Assembly (NCBI RefSeq): GCF_900187425.1
Contig: NZ_FYDJ01000022.1
Span: 24,785 to 88,784, forward strand
Source: Pseudomonas sp. Irchel s3h14
GTDB taxonomy: Bacteria > Pseudomonadota > Gammaproteobacteria > Pseudomonadales > Pseudomonadaceae
Direction: 5' to 3'
DNA length: 64,000 nt
The notes beneath the pieces were generated by a model. The model searched no databases. It was given only the letters and a program-made list of their open reading frames with translations, and was not told the DNA's origin. The position numbers were made by a program, and so were the translations under genes. This document shows, in pieces, positions 51,871 through 60,292 of the stretch (position 1 is its first letter; the number at the start of each line of letters is the position of its first letter).

Positions 51871-52408
51871 ATGATGGGACGAGCGGCCATTCGGCCAGCG
51901 CTCGGTAGCGGCCCTTATGGGATTCGAACAGGGTGAAGTGATCGGCCCGCAGATAGAACTCGGGCGGCGTCGCGGACTCGGGCACCGGCACTCGGTAATC
52001 ACGCATCAGCGTCAGATGCGGCCGAAACTCCTTCGGCGAATCCTCAAACCCGAACGGCAGCATGGCCTGCTCAAGCGCATACACCAGCCGCAGCAACTCC
52101 GGTGATGCCTGCTCCGGAGCGAGCACCAACACCCCTGCCCTGCGCCAGACATCCAGCCGATCAAGCGCAACCTTCAAAGGCACACCCGGCGTTCGAATAT
52201 TGGCGGCGGCCGTGCAGATATCGGCGATTTTCGCCACCTCGACAGCGCCCAAAAACATCAGCGTCAGATGAAAGTTTTCCACCGGCACCGGGCGTCCGCT
52301 CCTGAGCTCAAGTGCGCTGCGCCATTGGGCAATGGCCCGACGTTGCTCGGGCGTGCAGTTCAGGGCAAAAAACAGCCGTTTTAACGGCTCATGGGATTCG
52401 TCGCTCAT
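51869..52408 (-). CDS. thpR: RNA 2',3'-cyclic phosphodiesterase ThpR (LigT family)
   Basis: 179 residues of the 2H phosphoesterase fold. The two HxTx catalytic motifs are HLTL in VENFHLTLMFLG near residue 47 and HLTL in KEFRPHLTLMRDYR near residue 129. ThpR opens RNA 2',3'-cyclic phosphates in vitro and can ligate tRNA halves in reverse. AGGAGGTGCCAGAT precedes ATG 52408, so the three-residue longer GTG start is unlikely. Confidence 0.85.
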   Translation of the reverse strand: MSDESHEPLKRLFFALNCTPEQRRAIAQWRSALELRSGRPVPVENFHLTLMFLGAVEVAKIADICTAAANIRTPGVPLKVALDRLDVWRRAGVLVLAPEQASPELLRLVYALEQAMLPFGFEDSPKEFRPHLTLMRDYRVPVPESATPPEFYLRADHFTLFESHKGRYRALAEWPLVPS

Positions 52409-52468
52409 ATCTGGCACCTCCTGACATCCAAGTTATAGTTCATGCAAACGATTCAACTGGAGGGGGCC

Positions 52469-52663
52469 ATGCGCGAGATCATCAGCAAGGAACCGTGGTG
52501 GGCTGTGCCACCGAAACCCGGTCAGGATGAGTCCGAGCTGGAATGGGGCTGGCTGGTTCATTACAACGAAGGTGAGCCGCGCTTCGAGTTCATCAAAGAG
52601 CGGCCGACGGACAGTGAAATCCGTAATCGCAAGAGTTGCAGGATCACCCCGACACCGGAGTGA
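52469..52663 (+). CDS. small hypothetical protein
   Basis: 64 residues, tryptophan- and acid-rich (EPWWAVPPKPGQDESELEWG, YNEGEPRFEFIKERP), no membrane segment, no family recognised. GGAGGGGGCC directly before ATG 52469 is a strong ribosome site. It is divergent from thpR and convergent with the DUF1428 gene. Confidence 0.6.
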   Translation: MREIISKEPWWAVPPKPGQDESELEWGWLVHYNEGEPRFEFIKERPTDSEIRNRKSCRITPTPE

Positions 52664-52679
52664 TCCTGCCGATGGTTTT

Positions 52680-53033
52680 TCAGGCTTTTACGATCATTTC
52701 GAACCCACCAAAGATCAACCGCTGGCCATCGAACGGCATCGGGTTGACGTCTGGTTGCATGCGCGGATCGTTCATGAGTTTTTCCATGCCTGCATCGCGG
52801 GTGGCCTTGTCGGGCCAGATGATCCAGGAAAACACCACGGTTTCGTCTTCCTTGAGTTTTACTGCCATCGGAAACGAGGTCACTTTGCCATCAGGGACGT
52901 CGTCGCCCCAGCATTCGGCGACGCTGAGGGCGCCGCCTTCCTTGAAAATGACAGCGGCGGTTTCGGCGTGCTTCTTGAATTTTTCGCGGTTGGCGGTGGG
53001 TACGGCAGCGATAAAGCCATCAACGTAGGACAT
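52680..53033 (-). CDS. DUF1428 family protein
   Basis: 117 residues with a dimeric alpha/beta-barrel-like pattern: SYVDGFIAAVPTANREKFKK at the start, ECWGDDVPDGKVTSFPMAVK, and VVFSWIIWPDKATRDAGMEK. The E. coli relative is YbaA. Role unknown. GGAGAACGACC precedes the ATG. It is 16 bases downstream of the lipoprotein gene, so possibly co-transcribed. Confidence 0.85.
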   Translation of the reverse strand: MSYVDGFIAAVPTANREKFKKHAETAAVIFKEGGALSVAECWGDDVPDGKVTSFPMAVKLKEDETVVFSWIIWPDKATRDAGMEKLMNDPRMQPDVNPMPFDGQRLIFGGFEMIVKA

Positions 53034-53049
53034 GGTCGTTCTCCTTGGG

Positions 53050-54117
53050 TTATGGGGTGATCTGCTGGTTAGTCGATTCCGTCGGCCCCCAATCGACAGA
53101 TCCGCTGCCCGAACTGACCGACGGTACTTCGGCGCTCCCCGCCAGATTGCCCTCGATCTGCGCCGCCATGTACAACGTACCGGCCATCACGCCGGTGGTC
53201 GGGTTTTGCACCAGCTTCAGCCAGGCCTTGTCGAACGTGTTACCCAGACTGCTGCGAATCAGTGCCTCGCTGTCAGGCCGATCATTGGCCTGGATAATCG
53301 CGCGAATCCCCGCCACACCCACGGAAATCAAGCCCCCGGCCAATTTGCCCGCCGCAGCGGCCACCGCACTGGCCGCACCTCGCGGGACCATTTCGGCTTC
53401 AATCCGTTTACTGGCACGCTTGGCCACCGGCGCCATGGCGGTGTCTGTCGAACCCACGCCCCTGTCGCCGCCCGCCTTGTGGATCTTCTCGATCAACGCC
53501 GCATAGGCCGGCAGTGTGTTCAACGGTTGGGTGTGCACGACCTGGTAAAGCGAAGCATCGCGGGCAGGCGGTGGCCCGAGGGCGATGGCGGGGATTTTCT
53601 GGATACGCCCGTTGAGCTGAGCCATCGGCACGCCGTGACGCTGGGAGATTTTCTGCAGTTCTTCCTGAACAATGTCCACGTAGAACGCCGTTGCCAGGCC
53701 GAGAATCGCGTCGGGATCGATTTCCACCGCGACCGGCGCCAGCACGCGCTGTTGGTATTGCTCCAACAGATAGGCCGCCAGGCGCTTGGCCGAGGCGTCT
53801 TGCTCGCCTTTGGCGTTGATGGTGTACCAGCTGACCTTCATCGACAGCCATTCCTGGGTCCAGTAACTGCTGAACCATGGAATGAAGTTTTCTTCAGTCA
53901 GTTGATAGACCCGCGTTCGCCAGTAATCCATGGCACCGCGCGCGTAGATTTTGGTCTGCTCGGTGGCCGATTGCGACGCCGCGACAATCTCCTGGTCGAC
54001 CATCTGCCAAGTGCTTTGGGAAATAATCACCGGCACCACTTCCACCGGCGCACGCACAGGCGTGGCGCATCCCGCCAACACCACCAAAACGGCGACGATC
54101 AGCGAACGCACGTTCAA
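53050..54117 (-). CDS. predicted lipoprotein of unknown function
   Basis: About 355 residues. The N-terminus has a lipobox VLAGCAT, with the cysteine near residue 17, so the protein should be lipid-anchored in the envelope. The rest is soluble and partly helical; a glycine/alanine-rich stretch (AASAVAAAAGKLAGGLISVG) near residue 255 could be membrane-associated. No family recognised. The start appears to be TTG at 54117 (GAGAACC upstream), with GTG at 54111 as the alternative. Confidence 0.65.
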   Translation of the reverse strand: MNVRSLIVAVLVVLAGCATPVRAPVEVVPVIISQSTWQMVDQEIVAASQSATEQTKIYARGAMDYWRTRVYQLTEENFIPWFSSYWTQEWLSMKVSWYTINAKGEQDASAKRLAAYLLEQYQQRVLAPVAVEIDPDAILGLATAFYVDIVQEELQKISQRHGVPMAQLNGRIQKIPAIALGPPPARDASLYQVVHTQPLNTLPAYAALIEKIHKAGGDRGVGSTDTAMAPVAKRASKRIEAEMVPRGAASAVAAAAGKLAGGLISVGVAGIRAIIQANDRPDSEALIRSSLGNTFDKAWLKLVQNPTTGVMAGTLYMAAQIEGNLAGSAEVPSVSSGSGSVDWGPTESTNQQITP

Positions 54118-54324
54118 GATCGCGGTTCTCTCGGGTTGAAATCAGATCAAGGGCTATATGCCTGAGTATAGGTGGCTGCCCACCCCGGGACCGGAACAGT
54201 CAGCGATGATCCGACCATCACTTATGTCGATATTCACCATCGCCGCGAATGCCTACCGCTCAAAAACCGTCAGCGTAGGATCGAGCCTAACCCAACGCAA
54301 AACCCCGCATCGGAGGGGCGAATC

Positions 54325-54417
54325 ATGATTATCCATCTCCTGACCTGCCTGGCCCTGACGGCCGTCACACTGAGCGTTTTTTCCTGGTACGTCCTGTCCG
54401 AGGAGCGCACGTCATGA
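54325..54417 (+). CDS. 30-residue single-helix membrane peptide
   Basis: MIIHLLTCLALTAVTLSVFS followed by WYVLSEERTS: one transmembrane helix with a short charged tail. CGGAGGGGCGAATC is a strong ribosome site, and the stop overlaps the next start as ATGA, both arguing that it is translated. No homologue recognised; small proteins of this kind are easily missed by annotation. Confidence 0.55.
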   Translation: MIIHLLTCLALTAVTLSVFSWYVLSEERTS

Positions 54418-54674
54418 TTCACTCCGTGACCCTGGCCGTGAGCTTTGCGGTGTTCGGCAACAACTACTATTCCCAGTCATTCGTTTCGCGCAAAACGTTC
54501 GAACTGGTGTTCGACAAAAACTTCGAGGCGTTGTTGATGCCGTCCGCCGCCAATCACTTCAACAATGAAGTAATCGGGCTCAATGATCAGTTCCGGTTCC
54601 TGAGCGATGTGCTGGAGGAGCACCTGCTGGCGACTGAGCTCGCCGCTACCGCCCCCCGGAATCAATACTTCTGA
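54414..54674 (+). CDS. hypothetical protein coupled to the small membrane peptide
   Basis: 86 residues: VTLAVSFAVFGNNYYSQSFV, TFELVFDKNFEALLMPSAAN, LSDVLEEHLLATELAATAP. No family recognised, no signal peptide certain. Translationally coupled to the peptide before it. Its last 29 bases overlap the end of the convergent epimerase gene on the other strand, so the two genes are probably not expressed strongly together. Confidence 0.5.
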   Translation: MIHSVTLAVSFAVFGNNYYSQSFVSRKTFELVFDKNFEALLMPSAANHFNNEVIGLNDQFRFLSDVLEEHLLATELAATAPRNQYF

Positions 54675-55593
54675 GCAGTTGCCCCAGCCCCTCGGTAAAA
54701 CAGGTCGGTGAGTTCAAGGAAAAACGCTCAAGCAGGCGACTGTTATCGGCGCGTGAATGTTTGATATCACCAGAACGCGGCGCGTCGTGGTTCAACGTCA
54801 CGGGTCGTCCCAGGAGTTCACTTAATGTCGCCACGAGTTCGTTAACGCTGGTGGATCGGTTAAACCCGACATTGACCGGCTCGATAATCGGCTCTGACTC
54901 TCCGACCGCCTGTACCAGGACCTTTACCAGGTCATTTACATATACAAAGTCCCTTGTTTGCTCCCCATCACCGTAAACCGTGATGGGGAGTTTTTTTTGC
55001 GCCCTCTCGCTGAAAATGCTGATGACGCCGGAGTAAGGCGATGAAGGGTCCTGACGGGGTCCGTAAATATTGAAAAACCGCAGAATGACCGGTTCAAGAC
55101 CATGCTGGCGTCGGTAGAAATCGAGAAAATGTTCGCTGGCCAGTTTGTCGGCGGCATACGGCGTCAGCGGATTCTTGGGTGTGTCCTCGGTAATCGCCAT
55201 GCCCTCGCCATTGTTGCCATAGATCGCCGCACTGGACGCATAAACCACCCGTCTTACGCCGGCCTGGCGCATGGCTTCGCAGATATTCAGAGTGCCGACG
55301 AAATTGCTTTGGTGAGTCGCGACCGGGTCATCGACCGACGCCTGCACCGAGGCCACCGCCGCCAGATGCACCACCGCGCTGCAGTCTTTCATCGCCCGAT
55401 CCACCGTCGGCGCGTCGGCGACATCCCCCACCACCAGGGTCAAATGGCAGCGATCAATCGGCAAGTTCGACAATTTCCCACTGGAAAGATCGTCCAGAAC
55501 CCGAACGCTATAACCACTTTCAAGCAGTGCTTCGACCAGGTGCGAACCGATAAAACCGGCACCGCCCGTCACAAGAATTCGTTCAGCAGTCAT
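54646..55593 (-). CDS. NAD-dependent sugar-nucleotide epimerase (GalE/WbpP/PelX-like)
   Basis: 315 residues of the extended short-chain dehydrogenase fold. NAD motif GGAGFIGSHL at residues 10-19, serine at 120-121 in VYASSAAIYG, and catalytic Y146-x3-K150 in TPYAADKLASEHF. RFFNIYGPRQDPSSPYSGV is the typical substrate loop. It should interconvert UDP-hexoses or UDP-N-acetylhexosamines at C4. It is last in the five-gene polysaccharide operon, three bases after the HlyD-type gene, and would supply the sugar donor for the glycosyltransferase, as PelX does for Pel. Confidence 0.85.
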   Translation of the reverse strand: MTAERILVTGGAGFIGSHLVEALLESGYSVRVLDDLSSGKLSNLPIDRCHLTLVVGDVADAPTVDRAMKDCSAVVHLAAVASVQASVDDPVATHQSNFVGTLNICEAMRQAGVRRVVYASSAAIYGNNGEGMAITEDTPKNPLTPYAADKLASEHFLDFYRRQHGLEPVILRFFNIYGPRQDPSSPYSGVISIFSERAQKKLPITVYGDGEQTRDFVYVNDLVKVLVQAVGESEPIIEPVNVGFNRSTSVNELVATLSELLGRPVTLNHDAPRSGDIKHSRADNSRLLERFSLNSPTCFTEGLGQLLRSIDSGGR

Positions 55594-55596
55594 GAT

Positions 55597-56712
55597 TTAT
55601 TTACTCCCCGGTGCAGTGGTGGGTGTTCGATCCATTGCAATGAAGTCGCCTATTTGCTCGATGAATTCACGGCTGTTACTGAGCATTTGTTCCCAGTCGG
55701 TGGGAAAGCGCACATTCAACGGCAGTTGATCGATTCTCCAGCGCGGCGACAGAGGACGATCAAACCGGGCGGCGACCTGCAAGCCCATTTCGCTGGCAGC
55801 GAATGGCCCACGCAACACCGTCGGCGTGCGACCGGCGCTGTCGACGGCCTGGACAACATGGGCCGCCAGCCACTCGCCATCGGGCATGCGAACGCGCAGC
55901 GGCTGGCCAATCGCGGCGTAGCTGATGTTCAGCGGTTCCAGATAAATCCACAGCAGAGGCTCTTCCAGCCGCTCAAGGCGCATCAACAACGTACCCGCAC
56001 CGACGTTTTCGCCGGGCGTGACCAACACCTCCGCCACCCGACCGCTCTGCGTAGCCTTGATCGACAATGCGGCGAGGCGCGTTTTCAACCACTGTTGCTC
56101 GACGTTCTGTTGAATAATCTCGCGTTGAACGCTCAACGGTGACTGACGAGCCAATTGCTCGCGGCGCTCGAACGCCAACAGGTCCGCTTTGAAAGCGTCG
56201 AGTTCAGACTGGGCGGCCAGCACTTCTCCACGAGAGACGGCGCCTGATAAAACCAGGTCCTCAAGCACCTGCACGCGCTCCTCCGTCCTGCTCACTCGGG
56301 TCCTGAGCAACTGACGCTCCCTCGTGTCCAGTTTGGTGTTGGTGGTGGGCACCGCTTTGGTCGGCATCGCGGCGAGCTGCATTAGCCGCGCACGCCATTC
56401 GGGATTGTCGAGACTGACCAACGGCTGATCGATCTGGACCTGTTCACCGGCCATGACAAACAGTTGATCGACCCGACCGGCCTCCCGTGCGCGCACCTCA
56501 AGAATCGGCAGGCGCAACTGCGCCGGTGCGTCGATCATCATCACCCCGTACGCCAGTTTCCCTCCCAGCCAGATCAGGGGGCTCGCGACCAGGAACAGGA
56601 TCAAATACCAACGCATGCGAAACGCCATGCGTTTGCCCGGCGCATAGAGAACACTCAAACCGTGCTCCTGGGTCGGGCTCAGTTCTTTGCGACTATCGAA
56701 TCGAATTTTCAT
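55597..56712 (-). CDS. HlyD-type membrane fusion protein of the polysaccharide operon
   Basis: 371 residues. A cytoplasmic tail (about 1-30), one helix (MRWYLILFLVASPLIWLGGK), then a periplasmic barrel-sandwich (PILEVRAREAGRVDQLFVMA, GEQVQIDQPLVSLDNPEWR), a coiled-coil hairpin (residues 130-205) and the second lipoyl half (SGRVAEVLVTPGENVGAGTL). The same design occurs in Alg44, which adds a PilZ domain; no PilZ motif (RxxxR, DxSxxG) is present here. It probably links the inner-membrane synthase to the periplasm or an outer-membrane porin not encoded here. Confidence 0.8.
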   Translation of the reverse strand: MKIRFDSRKELSPTQEHGLSVLYAPGKRMAFRMRWYLILFLVASPLIWLGGKLAYGVMMIDAPAQLRLPILEVRAREAGRVDQLFVMAGEQVQIDQPLVSLDNPEWRARLMQLAAMPTKAVPTTNTKLDTRERQLLRTRVSRTEERVQVLEDLVLSGAVSRGEVLAAQSELDAFKADLLAFERREQLARQSPLSVQREIIQQNVEQQWLKTRLAALSIKATQSGRVAEVLVTPGENVGAGTLLMRLERLEEPLLWIYLEPLNISYAAIGQPLRVRMPDGEWLAAHVVQAVDSAGRTPTVLRGPFAASEMGLQVAARFDRPLSPRWRIDQLPLNVRFPTDWEQMLSNSREFIEQIGDFIAMDRTPTTAPGSK

Positions 56713-56718
56713 GACGGC

Positions 56719-57567
56719 TCACCGTTTTGGAAAGTCTCGCCAGGCTTGCCAGTCAATGCCGGCAATTCCCCGTGGTTGCAGCTGTTCGCGCCAGACACTG
56801 GTCTGGTGCTGCAACTGCTCAGTCGTCGCGCCGGCCCAGGATTCTGTGGCATCCAGTTGCGGCTCCGTGCTTTGCGCCAGGCGGAACTGCAGATCGGGCC
56901 AACGTTGGGCGATCTGTTCTGCCATTCGTGCGCTGTTTTTCGGGTTACGGGTGTAGATCATCAGGCTGACTTGACGCACGCCCGCCTCGGGAAGCGCGCA
57001 CGGCAGACAGGTTTTTCCGGGTTTTGCCTCAGCGAACCAGCGATGGTGGCTGGAGATTTCTACCGGCCATGGGCTGGCTGCGGAGGCTGCGCGCAAGGTA
57101 TCGAGCAAGTCCTTCAAGCGCTGATCCGGGACCGGCACGCCCAGTTGTTCGAGTTCCAGGTCCAGGTGCAGGCTGGTGAATGAAAGCCCCTTCAGCTTCG
57201 CCAGTAAGTCGGTGAGCTGATGGCGGTCCTGCGGCTCGATCCAGGCCGGATCACCGAGCAACAGGCTGACTTGCACCCCCTTGCCGGCCGCGTCCTGCAG
57301 CAATTGCCCCAGCCGTTGGCGCGTCGTGGCAAGGTCTTTCAACTGGGAGGACTTGAGGCCTAGGTAGATCTTGTCCATCCCGGCTTTACGCAGTTGCTCG
57401 AGCTCCGCTTTACGTTGATCGGGATCGAGCAACGCTTCGCTGTCCCAGACATAACTGGCCTGGGACCATTGGCTCGACGGCGCCCCCACCGCCTGAGCCG
57501 GTAGTGGTTGTGCGGCCAGTATCGTGGGGGGCAACGACAGCGTCAGCAGCAGAAGTATCGATCGCAT
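56719..57567 (-). CDS. periplasmic protein with TIM-barrel-like pattern, unknown
   Basis: About 282 residues. Signal peptide MRSILLLLTLSLPPTILAAQ, then alternating helix-strand segments: AELEQLRKAGMDKIYLGLKS, KGVQVSLLLGDPAWIE, FTSLHLDLELEQLG, WPVEISSHHRWF, VRQVSLMIYTRNP. This rhythm suggests a beta/alpha barrel of glycoside-hydrolase type, with acidic residues at strand ends (LDLELEQ), but I cannot name a family. In a polysaccharide operon it could trim or modify the product, like the hydrolase part of PelA. ATG 57567 lies two bases after the glycosyltransferase stop. Confidence 0.6.
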   Translation of the reverse strand: MRSILLLLTLSLPPTILAAQPLPAQAVGAPSSQWSQASYVWDSEALLDPDQRKAELEQLRKAGMDKIYLGLKSSQLKDLATTRQRLGQLLQDAAGKGVQVSLLLGDPAWIEPQDRHQLTDLLAKLKGLSFTSLHLDLELEQLGVPVPDQRLKDLLDTLRAASAASPWPVEISSHHRWFAEAKPGKTCLPCALPEAGVRQVSLMIYTRNPKNSARMAEQIAQRWPDLQFRLAQSTEPQLDATESWAGATTEQLQHQTSVWREQLQPRGIAGIDWQAWRDFPKR

Positions 57568-57569
57568 AA

Positions 57570-58907
57570 TCAAAACCTCGTGGCTCGTTTAAGCACCCAC
57601 CACGGTGCCATAGAGCTTTCTTCGTGGCCCCGGCGAAAGATCTCGTTGAGCATGGCCACTGCGCTCCAGCACCGCAGGAGAAGCATGAACAGCGGAAAGA
57701 AAGGCACCAACAACCCCAGGACCACGTCCTTTGCAGGCCGGTCGGACACCATCAACAACATGGCGCCGAACAACATCGCGGTGATCGTCAGGTACAGCGC
57801 ATAGATCAGTACAAACAGAAACAACAGCGTCTTGCCCGGCAGAACAAATAACGCCAGCAGGGTGTAGCTGAAGATGAGGAACGGCAGCACCAGCTGAAAA
57901 AAGAAGCCGCTGAGCAGGATCATCAGAAAGGTCGGCCAGCCCAACAAGTTGGGGCTTATGTTCTGGTTGTGCTTTCTGATGTACAGAAAAAACAGGTCGC
58001 CATCCCAGCGCAAGCGCTGCATCAGAAACTGACTGAGCGTCGACGGTGCATCAGTGTGTCCAATCGCTTCCGGCTCGAAGGGAATCCTCAAGTCGTGTCG
58101 CTTGAAGTAACTCTTGATGCGCAACGTCAGGTCCAGATCCTCCGCGGTGTGCGTGTTCCAGCCACCGATCTTCACCAGAAAGCTGCGGCGAAATGCCCCG
58201 AAGGCCCCCGAGACGTTATTGACCAGGTTCCATTCGGCCAGACCGATTTTCGACATGTGGATGGACAACAGGTATTCCAGCGCCTGCATTGCGGTCACCC
58301 AGGAAGCCCAGACATTGCGCACTCGCAGGCTACCGGCGACCGCAGGCACCGACGGGTCCTCGAAGTGGCGCACGATGGAGCTGACCATGTTGTTGTCGAA
58401 GGACGTATCACCGTCGAGCGCCATCACGATTTCACCGCTGGCAAGCGACAGGCCGGCATTCAGTGACGACACCCGCCCGCCCCTCTGCCATTTGGCAATC
58501 GGGCGCAAATGGCGTCTGGGGTACAACTGCGGATCCACGTTGAAACTGCGAACGGCGCTGAGCGTCGGCTGGTTCACCGTGGCCCCGTCCACCACCGGAA
58601 TCATCTCGATGTGGCCGGGGTACGTTTGCTCGCACAGGCTTAACAGCGTGGTCTGAACGTCCATTCCTTCGCTGTAGCAGGTAATGATGCAAGAGACCTT
58701 GGGCCGATAGAGACTGATCCTCGGTATACGGGTGCGCCGACGTGCGAACCAGCGCAAAACACCCAGCATCACCATGATCATCAGGGGCAATTCAAAGATC
58801 AGAAACAAAGGGAACAGCATGAAAAACACCCGGCTCAAACCATCCGGCCCCATCAGCGAGCTGAGTGCGCTGAGGAGTTGCTCCAGGAAAGGGCTCATGA
58901 CGGTCAC
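57570..58907 (-). CDS. family-2 processive glycosyltransferase (exopolysaccharide synthase)
   Basis: 445 residues. One or two N-terminal helices (about 20-52), a cytosolic GT-A domain with CIITCYSEGMDVQTTLL, D108 in PVVDGATVNQ, DGD at 165-167, the base in TAEDLDLTLRI (256-257) and Q297-R-L-R-W301, then three or four C-terminal helices. The D, DxD, ED, QxxRW set defines processive synthases such as cellulose, PNAG and alginate synthase. No PilZ domain is fused. The start is GTG 58907 (overlapping the previous stop) or ATG 58898. Confidence 0.9.
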   Translation of the reverse strand: MTVMSPFLEQLLSALSSLMGPDGLSRVFFMLFPLFLIFELPLMIMVMLGVLRWFARRRTRIPRISLYRPKVSCIITCYSEGMDVQTTLLSLCEQTYPGHIEMIPVVDGATVNQPTLSAVRSFNVDPQLYPRRHLRPIAKWQRGGRVSSLNAGLSLASGEIVMALDGDTSFDNNMVSSIVRHFEDPSVPAVAGSLRVRNVWASWVTAMQALEYLLSIHMSKIGLAEWNLVNNVSGAFGAFRRSFLVKIGGWNTHTAEDLDLTLRIKSYFKRHDLRIPFEPEAIGHTDAPSTLSQFLMQRLRWDGDLFFLYIRKHNQNISPNLLGWPTFLMILLSGFFFQLVLPFLIFSYTLLALFVLPGKTLLFLFVLIYALYLTITAMLFGAMLLMVSDRPAKDVVLGLLVPFFPLFMLLLRCWSAVAMLNEIFRRGHEESSMAPWWVLKRATRF

Positions 58908-60292
58908 GCCAACTCACTGGCCAGACGGGCCAGTAGTAATTCGCCATCTTCCTGTTCGAGCAGATCCTGAGGCGCCGTGATGCTGACGACACGCAAGGAA
59001 ATGTCGCTGACCTCCGGTGCTGAAAACAACTCGGCGACCCGGCTCAAGCGTTGTTTGACGGTTTCCAGGCCGTCGCCATCGGTATGGGGAAGCATGATCC
59101 AGAAGTACTCTTCGGTACTTCGAGAGCAGCGGTCTGTATCCCTGACGGTTTCCTTCAATCGATCAGCCACGCTATCGATGAAGGCATGGCCGTGGTGTTC
59201 ACCCAGGCGAGTCAACGTACCGGCCAGGTTGACGAAGCGCAGACCGAGCAGTGAGAAGGCAGGCGACTGGTAGCGGCGTACGACCTGCATCTGCCAGGTC
59301 AGCAGGTCATAGAAATCCTTGCCGCCTAACAGATTGAGTCGACCGAAGTGATGGACCTTTTGATCGCTGAACTCCTGGCGGCAGCGGAAACGGCCGGCCT
59401 CGGCCAGGCGAAAATCTCTGACCTCGCGTACTCGCAACTTGTCAGGCGTGTGTGACAGGCCGCAATCCAGGCAGCGCGCCTGCACGTCGGCATCGACAAA
59501 AAACGCCTGACATGACCGACAGCGATAGTTCTCCATCGGGCGGTCGTAATCAGTGCCGATATGGCGCAACCGGTTCAAGCAGTTGGGGCACAACAACACC
59601 CCGTCCTTGAGAAAGGATTCCTGTGGCCCCACATGCCCACAGGTAAAGCAGTGCAATGAAGGCTGCCGTGAAATGTCCAGGGCCTGACATTCGGCACACA
59701 CATCAATGTAATTGAGCCGGCCCGAGCCACACTCCGAACACAGGCGAACGCGATCGACCAGAACCCCCTCCTCCAGCCAGTCCTGCTGCACCATCAAACT
59801 GAGCCACACAAACGAGTTGACCTGCTCGTTATCAGCCAGGGCGTCCAGCAACGGATAGCGATAATGCTGAGGCACCTCCGGGTCTCGAAGGGCATAGATG
59901 TGGGCGTTGTCGCGCAACCACAACCATGAAAGCACCCGACTTTCAAAACGCTCGGGGGCAGAACCCTGTTTGAACAACCTGTAGCGTTCTCGCCACACAC
60001 CCCAGAGGGCTCTTGTTTCGCTGGAATCGACAGGGCACGCGCCATCACCCAAGGCTTCACACCAGCCGTTCTGATCACGGCAGCAGTAAATGAGGCTGTA
60101 GCGATAAGGGGGAATGGCGCGCAACTTTCGAAGCACCCGCCCGGCATAAACCGCTGGCAGGTCCAGCAGCAGGACATCAAAGGCGGGTGCAGCCAACAAG
60201 CTGCCCATATCGGCGAAGTGCTCAAGCTCCGGAAGATTCAAGCTTGGAACTCTATTACCCAGTATCGCAATCCGTGGAGTTGGAGTCGGCAT
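58904..60292 (-). CDS. TackOD1-like zinc-ribbon protein with degenerate GGDEF domain, predicted c-di-GMP receptor
   Basis: 462 residues. Residues 1-110 resemble a receiver-like domain (FDVLLLDLPAVYAGRVLRKL). Residues 185-277 hold six CxxC pairs (185/188, 199/202, 215/218, 235/238, 258/261, 274/277), a multi-zinc-ribbon module that I associate with the TackOD1 domain. Residues 310-455 are GGDEF-like, but the GGDEF signature is replaced by TEEYF (393-397), so catalysis should be lost. The inhibitory-site motif R384-D-T-D387 is kept five residues before it. That is the PelD pattern: bind c-di-GMP, do not make it. First gene of the operon. Confidence 0.8.
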   Translation of the reverse strand: MPTPTPRIAILGNRVPSLNLPELEHFADMGSLLAAPAFDVLLLDLPAVYAGRVLRKLRAIPPYRYSLIYCCRDQNGWCEALGDGACPVDSSETRALWGVWRERYRLFKQGSAPERFESRVLSWLWLRDNAHIYALRDPEVPQHYRYPLLDALADNEQVNSFVWLSLMVQQDWLEEGVLVDRVRLCSECGSGRLNYIDVCAECQALDISRQPSLHCFTCGHVGPQESFLKDGVLLCPNCLNRLRHIGTDYDRPMENYRCRSCQAFFVDADVQARCLDCGLSHTPDKLRVREVRDFRLAEAGRFRCRQEFSDQKVHHFGRLNLLGGKDFYDLLTWQMQVVRRYQSPAFSLLGLRFVNLAGTLTRLGEHHGHAFIDSVADRLKETVRDTDRCSRSTEEYFWIMLPHTDGDGLETVKQRLSRVAELFSAPEVSDISLRVVSITAPQDLLEQEDGELLLARLASELA

